From Albimonas sp963816545 (GTDB lineage Bacteria > Pseudomonadota > Alphaproteobacteria > Rhodobacterales > Rhodobacteraceae), in assembly GCA_963816545.1 (NCBI GenBank), contig CAWFLE010000006.1, positions 248,001-312,000 on the forward strand: a stretch of DNA of 64,000 nucleotides. Reading direction: 5' to 3'. Below the pieces are notes generated by a model. It saw only the letters and a program-made list of their open reading frames with translations. It was not told where the DNA came from and searched no databases. The translations under genes and the position numbers were made by a program. Every line of letters starts with the position of its first letter. The stretch's first letter is position 1. This document shows, piece by piece, positions 42,485 through 51,974 of the stretch.

Positions 42485-44556
42485 GCGAGAGCCGCGTCGC
42501 CGCCGGCGGCAAGCCGCGGCCGGGGCCTGCTCTGCCGGACAGCGCCGCTCCCATCTGCGGGAGCGGAGCGCCTGTAGCCGCGGACCGTCTCCTCAAGCAC
42601 GCGCACAACCGCTTCGGCGTCGCCACGGTGCGCCGCGGAGGCCACGGAGTCGATCGCCGTACGCAGCACCTCGAGATTGCCTGAGACCGACTTTGCGGAA
42701 CGCACGCCCGGTATCCCGGACGGCGCGACCTCCTCGATCTCGTCGAAGAGCTCCTCGAACAGCTTCTCGCCGGGCCTGCACCCGATGATCTCGATGGAGA
42801 TGTCTTCGTCGGGCCGCATCCCGCTCAGGCGGATCATCCGCCGGGCGATGTCGAGGATCCGAACCGGCTTGCCCATGTCGAGGACGAAGACGTCGCCGCG
42901 CCCGATGCTGCGCTGCAGGCCGTGCGCGGAGGTCTGCAGCGTGAGCTGCACCGCCTCCCTGATCGTCATGAAGAAGCGCGTCATCTCCGGGTGGGTGACG
43001 GTGAGAGGGCCGCCGGCCGCGATCTGGCGCTGGAAGAGAGGCACCAGCGAGCCGCTCGACCCGAGCACATTGCCGAATCGCACCGTCATGAACCGGGTCT
43101 GCGACCGTCCGCGCCCGGAGCCGTCGAGCGTCTGACAATAAAGCTCCGCCATGCGCTTCGTGGCGCCCATCACGCTCGTCGCGTTCACCGCCTTGTCGGT
43201 GGAGACCTGGACCATGGCCCGCGCCCCGGACGCCAGAGCGGCGTCGGCCACGTTCCGGCTGCCGACGACGTTGGTCAGCGCGCCTTCGGCAGGATTGAGT
43301 TCCACCATCGGGACGTGCTTGAGCGCCGCCGCGTGGAACACGAGTTCGGGGAGACAGCGGCGGAAAAGCGCTTCGACCCGCGCCGAGTCCCGCACATCGC
43401 ACAGCACGGGAGTGCAGCGCACGGCCGGCCGCGTCTCGCGCAGTTCCATGTCGATCCGGTAGAGGTTGAACTCGCAGTTGTCGACGAGAACGATCTCCGC
43501 CGGCGCGCAGGCGGCGAGCTGGAGAGACATCTCGCTGCCGATCGAGCCGCCGGCGCCGGTGACCAGCACGCGCCGTCCCCGCGCCATCGCTTCGACCGAG
43601 CCGCGGTCGAAAACCGCCTGCGGACGCTCAAGCAGATCGCAGAGCTCGATCGGCCGCAGGTTGCGCGTTCCATCTCCCGGTCGCTGCAGTTCAGTCGCGC
43701 GTGGCAGGCGCGACACGGCGATCCCCTGGCGATCCGCAAGCTCGACCAGCGTCGCCGCCGCCTCTCCGAATTCCGAGATCTGCTCGGTGAAGAACAGATG
43801 GCGTGGCTGCTGGTGGCGCAATCTCAGGGAGTCGATGATTCGGTGTGCGTCCTCGATGGGGCCGAGGATCGGCACCCCCCGCACCGTCATCCCGACTTGC
43901 GCCGTCCCGCCGCCGATCAGCCCGACCGGCTGGTAGGCTTCCTCCGGATCGCGGCGCAGCGCGCGGATGAAATCGTCCGCGGCGTTTCCCACGCCCACCA
44001 GCAGGACCGGGATCTCCTCCGTTCCGCCTCGGTTCCCTGCCGCAGCGCGCGCGTCCGAGAGCAGGTCATCCAGCCGGAACCAGAACCTTGCGGCGAAGAG
44101 CAGCGTGGTGAGGATGAACGTGGCGATGACGACCGCAAGGCGCGAAGCGCCGTCCGGCTGGATCAGGAAGAAGACCGCCACGATATGCAGGCAGGACGCG
44201 GCCAGCACCGCCCGCGGGATCCTCACCAGGTCGAGCAGCGTCGGATAGCGCCAGTGCGCGGCATACATGCCGAGCGCCGGAAACGTCGCCAGGCAGATCG
44301 CGGCGTAGAGCGGGGCGCTCATCAGGAGCCGGCCCAGCTGCGCCTCGTTCATCTGCATGCCGAACCGCAGGAAGTGACTCAGCGACATGGCCGCTGCGGC
44401 AAGCAAGACGTCCGCCGCAAGCAAGCCGAGGGACGAGCGGCAGGTGAAGGTTCTGACGTAGCGGTTTCCCACCTTGGCCGCGAAATCGACGAGGAAGGCG
44501 CTCGGAAGCGACTTGCTCGATCTGCGCGGTCGAGAAAGCCCCACCGCATAAAACAT
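42481..44556 (-). CDS. FlaA1/CapD-type nucleotide-sugar 4,6-dehydratase with membrane domain
   Basis: A 691-residue membrane-bound enzyme of the PglF/WbpM type. Its N-terminal four to five helices (about 45-150) are followed by a CoA-binding-like domain, then a SDR domain with VLVTGAGGSIGSEMSLQLA (NAD loop) and STDKAVNATSVMGATKR, in which the usual tyrosine is replaced by methionine as in FlaA1 relatives. It ends with GCRPGEKLFEELFDE. It makes UDP-4-keto-6-deoxy sugars, usually on the way to UDP-bacillosamine or QuiNAc. GGAGG sits seven bases before the ATG at 44556; a longer in-frame start is not supported. It probably supplies the formyl/aminosugar branch. Confidence 0.9.
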   Translation of the reverse strand: MFYAVGLSRPRRSSKSLPSAFLVDFAAKVGNRYVRTFTCRSSLGLLAADVLLAAAAMSLSHFLRFGMQMNEAQLGRLLMSAPLYAAICLATFPALGMYAAHWRYPTLLDLVRIPRAVLAASCLHIVAVFFLIQPDGASRLAVVIATFILTTLLFAARFWFRLDDLLSDARAAAGNRGGTEEIPVLLVGVGNAADDFIRALRRDPEEAYQPVGLIGGGTAQVGMTVRGVPILGPIEDAHRIIDSLRLRHQQPRHLFFTEQISEFGEAAATLVELADRQGIAVSRLPRATELQRPGDGTRNLRPIELCDLLERPQAVFDRGSVEAMARGRRVLVTGAGGSIGSEMSLQLAACAPAEIVLVDNCEFNLYRIDMELRETRPAVRCTPVLCDVRDSARVEALFRRCLPELVFHAAALKHVPMVELNPAEGALTNVVGSRNVADAALASGARAMVQVSTDKAVNATSVMGATKRMAELYCQTLDGSGRGRSQTRFMTVRFGNVLGSSGSLVPLFQRQIAAGGPLTVTHPEMTRFFMTIREAVQLTLQTSAHGLQRSIGRGDVFVLDMGKPVRILDIARRMIRLSGMRPDEDISIEIIGCRPGEKLFEELFDEIEEVAPSGIPGVRSAKSVSGNLEVLRTAIDSVASAAHRGDAEAVVRVLEETVRGYRRSAPADGSGAVRQSRPRPRLAAGGDAALA

Positions 44557-45045
44557 GACCGAGCCTCCAATTCCGAATCCGGAAAACTTGGGGACGCGGC
44601 CCGAATATTTCGGACGCATCAAAAATATCCCAATAGAAAATTTGGTCGCGAAGGCCTCACCAATCGTTTGTGGATTATGGGGAAAATTCACCTTGCGGAA
44701 ACCCCTCATTTGGCTAAGAGTATAAGCATGACGAAGGGCAGGGGTTTTTTAGACCTAGCCTTAACGAATTGTTAATATCTTATTTATTGTACGTTCATAA
44801 TTTGGGCGGATCGGGGAGATTGTCCTGTGAGCTTCATCTGAGGTGAAGGGCCCGCTGCCTTCGATGCGTCGGCTCCTGCTGGACCCTGGTCGGGTTGTGG
44901 GCCTCGCGGAGGCGCGTTTGGCGGCGAGGCGTCGAACCAGCGGGCGAACCGGACAAGGGGGTTTTGTGCGTTCCATCTTCACGACCCCGTACGGCGTGTG
45001 CGTGGCGTCAGGCACGCCGGCGGGGTCAAGTTCGGGGGGCGATCG
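44557..45045. other. Divergent promoter region between capD-type and LuxR genes
   Basis: This 489-base gap is the largest noncoding stretch within the locus. The part from about 44560 to 44820 is markedly AT-rich, with a T-run at 44744 and a TTAACGAATTGTTAA palindrome near 44760, and probably carries divergent promoters for the dehydratase and the regulator. The rest is GC-rich and non-coding. No tRNA or small gene is seen. Confidence 0.5.
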
Positions 45046-45678
45046 ATGGATCGGAGTCCGATTGGCCACAGGCCGGCCGCAACAGCTGCATTTCCGGTGG
45101 AGATCACCGGAGCCGAGGCTGCGCTCATCGAGGCGGTGAGCGAGCCGCTCTTCCTGCTCTCGGGCGATCGCACGATAATCTGGCGAAACGCTGCGTCGCG
45201 CGAGAAGGAGTTCATCGAGTCCACCGGGATCGGCGACGAACGCTTCGCGTTCCGCGATTCGGCCTTCGAGCGGCGAGTGGCGGGACTGCTGACCTCCGTG
45301 GCCGAGGCCGGAGGCCAGGCCCGAACGACGGCGCCGTGCGACCGGAGGATGTGGCAGGTCGTCGCGATCCAGCGGCGCACGATGGCCCTGATGTCGAACG
45401 GGGAGATCAGTCCGCGGGACCGCATCCTGGTCATCATGTCCGAAGACCGAGAGCCCGAAGCCCCCCAGCAGCCCGGGCCGACAACTTCCCTGTCACCCGT
45501 CGAAAAAACGCTGGTCAGTCAGCTCGCGGCCGGGAGAACGGTACGGGAGGCTTCGCAACAGATGAGGGTTTCCTATCACACCGCCCGGAAGTATCTGCAG
45601 AACATCTACGCCAAGACCGGCGCGCGGCGGCAGGCCGAACTCGTGGCGATGCTCGGGGCAGGCGCCCCGCGGCCGTAG
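45046..45678 (+). CDS. LuxR-type transcriptional regulator
   Basis: A 210-residue protein with a GerE-type helix-turn-helix at the C-terminus (residues about 145-205): LSPVEKTLVSQLAAGRTVRE, followed by the recognition helix VSYHTARKYLQNIYAKTGAR. The N-terminal ~120 residues look like a PAS-like sensor fold (LIEAVSEPLFLLSGDRTIIW). No response-regulator receiver is present. GGGGGG precedes the ATG at 45046; GTG at 44998 is an alternative. It lies between the dehydratase and the RTX-like gene, reading towards the latter, and probably controls part of this locus. The signal is unknown. Confidence 0.85.
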   Translation: MDRSPIGHRPAATAAFPVEITGAEAALIEAVSEPLFLLSGDRTIIWRNAASREKEFIESTGIGDERFAFRDSAFERRVAGLLTSVAEAGGQARTTAPCDRRMWQVVAIQRRTMALMSNGEISPRDRILVIMSEDREPEAPQQPGPTTSLSPVEKTLVSQLAAGRTVREASQQMRVSYHTARKYLQNIYAKTGARRQAELVAMLGAGAPRP

Positions 45679-45707
45679 CTTGACCGAGCGGACCAGCGGA
45701 GGAAGCC

Positions 45708-47030
45708 ATGTGGATCTTAGGGGGCATCGGCCCGGACCATCTTCTGGGAACGAATGGCGATGACGTGCTCATCGGCTATTCGGGCGATGACTACATCGCC
45801 GCGGGCGCGGGCGACGACGCCGTCTATGCGGGGGACGGCGACGACACCGTTCTCGGCGGCGACGGCGACGACCAAATCGACGGTGGCGATGATGACGATC
45901 TGCTGCGCGGCGAGGGTGGTGACGACCACCTCAACGGCGGCGCCGGCGACGACCTCGTCGAAGGCGGCGACGGGAACGACGTTCTCACGGGCGGAGACGG
46001 CGACGATCACCTTATCGGCGGATCGGGCGACGACGAGCTGCGCGGGCACGATGGAGATGATCGCCTCGTCGGCGGCGAAGGCGCCGACGCGCTGTTCGGC
46101 GGCGCGGGTCAGGACCGTTTCGAGGGCAACGACGGCGATGACCTGATCGACGGCGGCGACGGTTTCGACCAGATCATCGGAGGCCTCGGCGACGACGTCA
46201 TATACGGGGGCGCCGGCCCCGATTACATCGACGCCGGCGAGGGAAACGACACGATCTACGCCGGCGATGGCGACGACGGATTTCACGACGCGGAAAGTCC
46301 TGCAGGGGGCGGCACGCTCACCCAGGCCGTCGGCGGGGGCGCCGGCGACGATCGCATCTACGGCGGGCGAGGCGCCGATCTGCTCAAGGGCCAGAGCGGG
46401 AACGACCTGATGTACGGCGGCGACGGCGCCGACATTGTGGACGGGGGCGACGGGAACAACGTTCTCTATGGCGATGCCGGAAGCGACATCCTAGATGCGG
46501 AGGACGGGTCGGACGTGCTCTACGGCGGCGCCGGCCATGACCGCATCGAGGCCGGGAATGGCGACGATCTCGTCTATGGCGGCGCCGGCGACGACGTGAT
46601 CGACGGCGAGGGCGGGAACGACCGCATCTGGGGCGGCGACGGGAACGATCTCGTCTACGTCGGCTACGGCTCTTCCGAAGTTCATGGCGGCCGCGGCTTC
46701 GACAAGCTGGTCACCGGCGCGGGATCCGAACGGCTCTGGGGAGACGCGGGGGCCGACTGGTTCATCTTCAAGGGCGCAGGCGCCATCGTCGGCTCCGACG
46801 TCATCGAGGACTTCGAGGATTCCGTCGACAGGATCGTGCTGGAGAAGCTGGGCGTCCGGGAGTTCGGGGGCTCGGGGCCGGGAACGGTCCGGGCCCTGGA
46901 CACGCATTCCGGCGACGTTGCCCTGGAGGTGGTGACAGGCGGTGGCGACAGGTTCGTGATCGAGGTGACGGATCACGACGGCGCCCTCGACGCATCCGAC
47001 TTCTCGGCGTCCGACTTCCTATTCGCCTGA
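45708..47030 (+). CDS. RTX-like calcium-binding protein
   Basis: A 440-residue protein made mostly of nonapeptide repeats of the type GGxGxDxhx, where D and G bind calcium, for instance GGDGDDQIDGGDDDDLLRGE and GGAGDDVIDGEGGNDRIWG. Some 25 or more repeats build a parallel beta roll. The C-terminus, DWFIFKGAGAIVGSDVIEDF, matches the M10-type C-terminal peptidase/RTX ending used as a type I secretion signal. No catalytic domain precedes the repeats. The first five residues (MWILG) leave no room for a signal peptide. It is secreted by a type I system not in the window, and may be structural or bind the exopolysaccharide. Starts 30 bases after the regulator gene. Confidence 0.9.
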   Translation: MWILGGIGPDHLLGTNGDDVLIGYSGDDYIAAGAGDDAVYAGDGDDTVLGGDGDDQIDGGDDDDLLRGEGGDDHLNGGAGDDLVEGGDGNDVLTGGDGDDHLIGGSGDDELRGHDGDDRLVGGEGADALFGGAGQDRFEGNDGDDLIDGGDGFDQIIGGLGDDVIYGGAGPDYIDAGEGNDTIYAGDGDDGFHDAESPAGGGTLTQAVGGGAGDDRIYGGRGADLLKGQSGNDLMYGGDGADIVDGGDGNNVLYGDAGSDILDAEDGSDVLYGGAGHDRIEAGNGDDLVYGGAGDDVIDGEGGNDRIWGGDGNDLVYVGYGSSEVHGGRGFDKLVTGAGSERLWGDAGADWFIFKGAGAIVGSDVIEDFEDSVDRIVLEKLGVREFGGSGPGTVRALDTHSGDVALEVVTGGGDRFVIEVTDHDGALDASDFSASDFLFA

Positions 47031-47054
47031 ACTCCTTCACGACGCTCAGGCGTT

Positions 47055-48260
47055 TCAGGCCTCGGCCGCACAGGAGGGCGGAAGCGCGCGCTCTGCAGGC
47101 GGCCGGGCAAGCCCGAGACCGGTCATGAGCTGACGGTTCACGGCATCCACGTCATAGATCAGCTCCGCCCGGCTCCGAGCCGCGGCCGACATCCGGGGCG
47201 CCAGCCCCTCGTCCCGGATGAAACGCTCCAGGGCTTCGGCCAGCGCCGACGGATCCCGGGGCGGGACGACGAACCCTGAGACGCCCGGCTGTATCGTCTC
47301 CCGGCAGCCCGCCACGTCAGTCGTGACCACCGCGCGCCCGGTGGCGAGCGCTTCCTGGATGGTCCGGGGAACGCCCTCGCGGTAGTAGGTCGGAAGGACG
47401 AAGACGCTGCATGCCGCAAGGTGCGGCCTGACGTCCTCGGTCTCGCCCAGATACTCCACCACGCCCGCCGACCGCCATCGCTCGACCTGCGCGCGGCCGA
47501 TCCCGCTGGGATTGGGGTCGAGCGGCCCGAGAAGCTGAAAACGCGCGCCGGGCGCGCGCGGCCGCAGGACGCGCGCGGCCTCGACGTAGTCCAGCACCCC
47601 CTTCTCCGTGAGAAGGCGGGCGATCATGAGGAAGACTGGAGGACCCACCGGCGGCGACGTGAAGGGAAAGCGCGAGAGGTTGATCCCGGTGCCCGCGACG
47701 CGCTCGACGAGCGCCGGATCCGGGACGAGGCGCTCCGTCTTCACGTCCCTCTCGTCGGCTTCGTTGTAGACGAAGATGCGCATCACGCCGCGAAGCGCGA
47801 TGCGATAGAGGAGGACGGAGAGGCGCCGCACGAGCCATCGGCGGAGGGAGACGCCATCGTCGCCGAAAGCGTAGCCGAGCCCGGTCACGAGGGCAAAGCG
47901 CCTGGGGACGCCCTCCAGCCGCGCCGCGATCAGGCCATAGATGATGGGTTTCGCCGTATACGGCAGGACGAGGTCGGGGCCGATGCGGCGCAGCGCCCTC
48001 CTGAGAGCGCGCAACGTTCTGAGGTCCCCGGCGGGGTTCAGGCCCGCGCGCGCCATCGGGACGGCTTCGTAGCGTACGCCGATCCCGGAGAGCTCCGCCG
48101 CGACGGCGTCGTCGGCTTCCGGCGCGAGGGCGTGAACCTCGCAGCCTCGGGCGACCATCTCGCGCAGCAGATCCAGGCGGAATCGCGTCAGGGATGGCGC
48201 GAAACTTGCGATCACTGCGATGCGGGGCGGCCGGTGCGCGTCGGCCGGGCGCGCGTTCAA
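47055..48260 (-). CDS. Glycosyltransferase family 4
   Basis: A 401-residue GT-B enzyme. The N-terminal domain reads IAVIASFAPSLTRFRLDLL and the donor domain VFLMIARLLTEKGVLDYVEA, with EDVRPHLAACSVFVLPTYYR and EGVPRTIQEALATGRAVVTT, the donor-binding motif. It resembles the WbaZ/PglA-type transferases. Begins with TTG at 48260, overlapping the gtrA-like stop as TTGA. Transfers a sugar to the lipid-linked unit; identity unknown. Confidence 0.9.
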   Translation of the reverse strand: MNARPADAHRPPRIAVIASFAPSLTRFRLDLLREMVARGCEVHALAPEADDAVAAELSGIGVRYEAVPMARAGLNPAGDLRTLRALRRALRRIGPDLVLPYTAKPIIYGLIAARLEGVPRRFALVTGLGYAFGDDGVSLRRWLVRRLSVLLYRIALRGVMRIFVYNEADERDVKTERLVPDPALVERVAGTGINLSRFPFTSPPVGPPVFLMIARLLTEKGVLDYVEAARVLRPRAPGARFQLLGPLDPNPSGIGRAQVERWRSAGVVEYLGETEDVRPHLAACSVFVLPTYYREGVPRTIQEALATGRAVVTTDVAGCRETIQPGVSGFVVPPRDPSALAEALERFIRDEGLAPRMSAAARSRAELIYDVDAVNRQLMTGLGLARPPAERALPPSCAAEA

Positions 48261-48682
48261 CGGAACACCAGGTAGCGGGCGACGGCGTAGTTCCAGACGA
48301 ACACGACCGGGACGCTCGTCGCCTTGGCGAGCGCGGGAGGAAGATGCAGCGCAAGCGTGCCGACCAGCAAGGTCGAGAGCCCTAGTCCAGCCAGGTTCGA
48401 CATCAGGAAGCGGATCAGCGTCGTCGGGACGGATCGTCCGCGCGCTCCGCTGCCGAACGTCCACCAGTGGTTGAGCGCGAAGCTCGTCAGGATTCCGCAG
48501 GAGTAGGAAGCGAGGTTGGCCGCGACCGGCGCCGCAGACCCTCCGTGCGTCAGCCCTGCGAACAGCGCAAGGTCGAGCGACGTGGTGATCGCGCCGACGA
48601 CGGCGAAGCGCACGAGCGTGGCGTCGAGGCTTGACGGCGCGCCGCCGCTTCCGGCGCGGGGACGGTTCGGCGCGTTGGTCAT
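48257..48682 (-). CDS. GtrA-family membrane protein
   Basis: A 141-residue protein with four helices, the typical GtrA size and pattern: LVRFAVVGAITTSLDLALF at the start, then LNHWWTFGSGARGR and a C-terminal helix ending NYAVARYLVFR. GtrA proteins are thought to flip polyprenyl-linked glucose or another sugar carrier. The gene overlaps the upstream GT2 gene by ATGA, and the pair GT2/GtrA is common, together making and moving a lipid-linked sugar that a GT-C enzyme, such as the one at 40829-42484, could use. Confidence 0.92.
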   Translation of the reverse strand: MTNAPNRPRAGSGGAPSSLDATLVRFAVVGAITTSLDLALFAGLTHGGSAAPVAANLASYSCGILTSFALNHWWTFGSGARGRSVPTTLIRFLMSNLAGLGLSTLLVGTLALHLPPALAKATSVPVVFVWNYAVARYLVFR

Positions 48683-49686
48683 GCGCGCGCGCTTTCGGTC
48701 TCGCTGACCAGCGCGACCTTCGGCGTCGCCGGACGCCGCGCTCCCGCGGAATTCAGCTCCCGCTCCACGATCGGCCTGGGACGGCGCTTCGACTGCATGA
48801 AGATCCGGCCGAGATACTCGCCCATGATCCCGAGGAACATCGCGTTCAGCGTGATCGACGCGAGCAGCAGAACCGTCGTGGTCGCGAAGCCCGAGGGCCA
48901 GTCCTGACCGAAGAGCAGACGGCCGATGATGTAGGCGAAGATCACCGCGAAGGTCAGGACCCCCAGAACCAGGCTGATCGCCGAAGCGAGGCGCAGCGGG
49001 ATGAGCGAATGGTTCAGGATCCCGTCCACCGCGAGGCCCAGCATCGCCTTCAGGGGAAACTTGCTCTCGCCCGCCACGCGGGGATCCCGGTCGTACTCGA
49101 ACCCGACCTGCGAGAAGCCGAGGGAGCTGATCAGCCCGCGGACATAGGGCGAAGCGTCCTCGACGTCGCGGAGTTCGTCCAGGATTCTGCGGTCCACCAG
49201 CCGGAATTCCCCGGCGTTCTCGGGCAGGTCGTCTTCGCTCAGCGCATTGACCACCCGGTAGAAAGCCCGGCGAAGCCCCGCCTTCACCGGCCCGTCCGGC
49301 AGCCGGCGACGAACTCCGTAGACCACTTGGTGACCGCTTCGCCAGAGTTCGAGCATCCGGGGGATGAGCTCGGGGGGATCCTGAAGGTCGCAGTCGAGCT
49401 GCACCGCGCAGTGACCGGCGGCGTTCTGGTAGGCGACCAGCACCGAGCGCTGATAGCCGATGTTGCGGGAGAAGCGGATCACCCTGACGTTCGGGTCGGC
49501 CGCGCAGAGCGCCTCGACCAGGCGATAGGTCCCGTCCGAGGAATGATTGTCGGTGAACAGGATCTCGTAGTCTACCCCCGGAAGCTCCTTGAACACGGCG
49601 ACGATCCGGTCGTAGGCGCGGGCGACGTTCTCCTCCTCGTTGAACACGGGGACGAGGACGGAGACATGGACGTTACTGCGCTGCAC
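48679..49686 (-). CDS. Glycosyltransferase family 2, DPM1/GtrB-like
   Basis: A 335-residue GT2 enzyme with an N-terminal GT-A domain and two C-terminal helices, the layout of GtrB/ArnC-type polyprenyl-phosphate sugar synthases. It opens VSVLVPVFNEEENVARAY; the DxD-region is VQLDCDLQDPPELIPRM; the later membrane part ends MFLGIMGEYLGRIFMQSK. It would make a polyprenyl-phosphate sugar from a nucleotide sugar. Its gene overlaps those of the GtrA protein and the following epimerase. Substrate unknown. Confidence 0.92.
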   Translation of the reverse strand: MQRSNVHVSVLVPVFNEEENVARAYDRIVAVFKELPGVDYEILFTDNHSSDGTYRLVEALCAADPNVRVIRFSRNIGYQRSVLVAYQNAAGHCAVQLDCDLQDPPELIPRMLELWRSGHQVVYGVRRRLPDGPVKAGLRRAFYRVVNALSEDDLPENAGEFRLVDRRILDELRDVEDASPYVRGLISSLGFSQVGFEYDRDPRVAGESKFPLKAMLGLAVDGILNHSLIPLRLASAISLVLGVLTFAVIFAYIIGRLLFGQDWPSGFATTTVLLLASITLNAMFLGIMGEYLGRIFMQSKRRPRPIVERELNSAGARRPATPKVALVSETESARA

Positions 49687-50644
49687 GGACCCGCTCCTCC
49701 GGCTTGCATTCGGCCCTAAGCGCGCGCTGCCGCTCGGCCGTCAACGAGAGACCGTCGCGCAGCCGCGTGCGCGCCGACCAGCCCCAGGACCGCCGAGCAA
49801 GACTGCAGTCCAGCATCAGGTGCCGCGCATCCGTCGGCGCCTGCTGCGCGAAACTAAGCCACGCGGGATCGCCCCCCGCCGCCTCGATCGCCACAGCGGC
49901 GATCCATGCGGTCGAGACGGCCCGGCCGCTTCCGATGTTGACGACGCCGCCGCCGAGGGGCGCCGCGGCCAGCACGTCGAGCGCATCGAGCGCGTCGTCG
50001 ACGAAGATCGCATCCCGCAGGTCCAGCGGACGGCGGATCGTCATGGGCATGCCCTCGACGATCCGGTCGATCAGCTCCGCCACGAAGAACCGGTCCGATT
50101 GCAGCGGCCCGTAGACGAGGCCGAAGCGCGCCGTCATTGCTGGGAACGGAAGGCGCGGCTGAAGCATCTGCAGGTAGTGGGTTCCCGCGACCGCGGCCGC
50201 GGCATACGGATCCGCCGGCGCTTCGCGCCGCCCCTCATGCGGCGGAGATGCGACCGGGCCATATTCGGCCAGGGAACCGCCTCGCAGCAGCACCTCCGGA
50301 GCAGGCCGCAGCGAGGCCGCGGCCGCGACGGCGGCGAGGAGGTTGGCGAGGTCCTCCTTCGCGCTGGAGGCGGCGTCGGAGAGATCGCCTTCCCGAGCCC
50401 GCCGGGTCTGCGCCGCCAGATGAATGATCTCATGCGGCCGGATCGCCGCGAGCGCCTCCGCATACGCGCCGACATCCGCCGAAGCGACCCGGTGCACCGT
50501 CGGCGCCGCGCCCAGCGCTTCCAGCCGCCAGGTGGAGGATCCGGGCCGCGCCAGCACGTGGACCTCCTGTCCGACGGCCTCGCGGCGCGCCGCGAGGCGG
50601 GCTCCGACGAACCCTGTCCCGCCGATTATGGCGATGCGTCTCAT
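49673..50644 (-). CDS. NAD-dependent epimerase family protein, candidate CDP-dideoxyhexose reductase
   Basis: A 323-residue extended SDR. The NAD loop IIGGTGFVGARLAA is clear, and SLAEYGPVASPPHEG holds the catalytic serine region. The position of the usual YxxxK reads DPYAAAAVAG, where the lysine is missing, so the enzyme may be inactive or use a different base. Adjacent rfbH, rfbG and rfbF genes make a CDP-3,6-dideoxyhexose route likely, in which an SDR (like RfbJ) reduces the 4-keto group. Its end overlaps the GT2 gene by 14 bases. The reductase role is inferred from context. Confidence 0.7.
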   Translation of the reverse strand: MRRIAIIGGTGFVGARLAARREAVGQEVHVLARPGSSTWRLEALGAAPTVHRVASADVGAYAEALAAIRPHEIIHLAAQTRRAREGDLSDAASSAKEDLANLLAAVAAAASLRPAPEVLLRGGSLAEYGPVASPPHEGRREAPADPYAAAAVAGTHYLQMLQPRLPFPAMTARFGLVYGPLQSDRFFVAELIDRIVEGMPMTIRRPLDLRDAIFVDDALDALDVLAAAPLGGGVVNIGSGRAVSTAWIAAVAIEAAGGDPAWLSFAQQAPTDARHLMLDCSLARRSWGWSARTRLRDGLSLTAERQRALRAECKPEERVRAAQ

Positions 50645-50753
50645 GAAGAGGCTTCCCCGGCCCGCGCCCCCCGACCGCGGCGCGGGGCGTCGAGGCCAAC
50701 CCTCGACGCGCCCGCGAGCGGCGCTCGGAAACTGCCCGACATCTCCGCGCTCC

Positions 50754-51974
50754 TCAGCCGCGGGCCGCTGCCCGGCGCGCCGGACCGTGCATCGACGCGA
50801 AGTCGCTGAAGACCTCGTGGATGTAGTCGATCTCGGGGTCCTGCAGCCCGTGGTGGCAGGCCAGCATGATCCCGCCCCGCATCACGTCGTCCGCGACGGG
50901 GTAGCCCTCCGGCCTCGTCCTCGTCTGCACCCCGCGCATGGCCGGCTGGCGCAGCACGTTGCCGGTGAAGACCGGCCGGGTCTGGATGTCGCGCTCTTCG
51001 AACCAGATCTGCAGCTCGCGCCGCGTGAAGGGGGCGTCGGCGCGGATGGTGAGCGGGAAGGCGAGCCAGCCGGTGAGCGAGCCGGGCAGCTGGCGCGGCA
51101 GCACGAACCACTCTTCGTAGCCGCAGAAGAAGTCGAGCTGCCGGGTGAAGTTGCGCTGCCGCGCCTCGATGTTGCGCGCCAGCTAGTCGAGCTGCACGAG
51201 GCCGAAGGCCGCGCCCATCTCCGACGGCTCGACATTGTAGCCGAGCTCCTCGAAGACGAACTTCGCGTCGTATTCGAAACCGTCCAGCGAGAACCTGAAC
51301 CGTTGCTCGATGCTCTCGGAGTTGACGAAGAGGGAGGACGTGCGCCCCCAGGAACGCAGCAGACGCGCGCGGTAGGCCAGTTCCGGGTCGTTCATGCAGA
51401 GCATGCCGCCGTTGCCGCCGGCGTTGATCACGTGCGAGCCGTAGAAGCTCGTCGTGCTGATGTCGGAGTGGATGCCGGTGCTGTGCCCGTCGATGACGGC
51501 CCCGAGCGTGTCGGCGCTGTCCTCGATGACCTTCAGGCCGTGGGCGTCCGCGATCTCCCGGATGCGGGCCCAGTCGGGCAGGTTGCCGATGAGCGACGGG
51601 ATCATCAACGCCCGGGTTTTCGGTCCGATCATCGCCTCGATCGCATCCGCGTCGATGTTGTAGGTGGCTTCGACGGCGTCGACGAAGGCGGGAACGAGCC
51701 GGTTCTTCACGATCGGCGCCACGGTGGTGGCGAAGGTGAGCGCCGGCGTGATGATCTCCGATCCCTCCGGCAGCGCCAGAAGCTCGACCGCAAGAAAGTT
51801 GGCCGAGGACCCGGAGTTCACCATGAGGCCGTGATGCTTGGCGAACAGCTCGGCCACGCGCTCTTCAAACTTGCGCACATTGGCGCCCATCTGGGTCGAT
51901 GTACGCAATACGCGGACGACTGCTTCGATTTCGGCTTCACCGTGCACGGTCTGACCATAGTTGACGCGCATCAT
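50754..51974 (-). pseudogene. rfbH: CDP-6-deoxy-4-hexulose-3-dehydrase-like enzyme (RfbH/E1 type), split by an amber codon
   Basis: A DegT-fold PLP enzyme of 406 codons in one continuous frame, interrupted by TAG at 51183-51185. On both sides of the stop the protein is coherent: FGLVQLD, then LARNIEARQRNFTRQLDFF. So a single base change (AAG to TAG is the obvious guess) is the only defect. The PLP-lysine position reads FYGSHVINAGGNGG, with histidine replacing the lysine, as in the E1 dehydrases that remove the 3-hydroxyl. It should act after RfbG with an iron-sulfur reductase. Begins in an ATGA overlap with rfbG. Confidence 0.85.
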
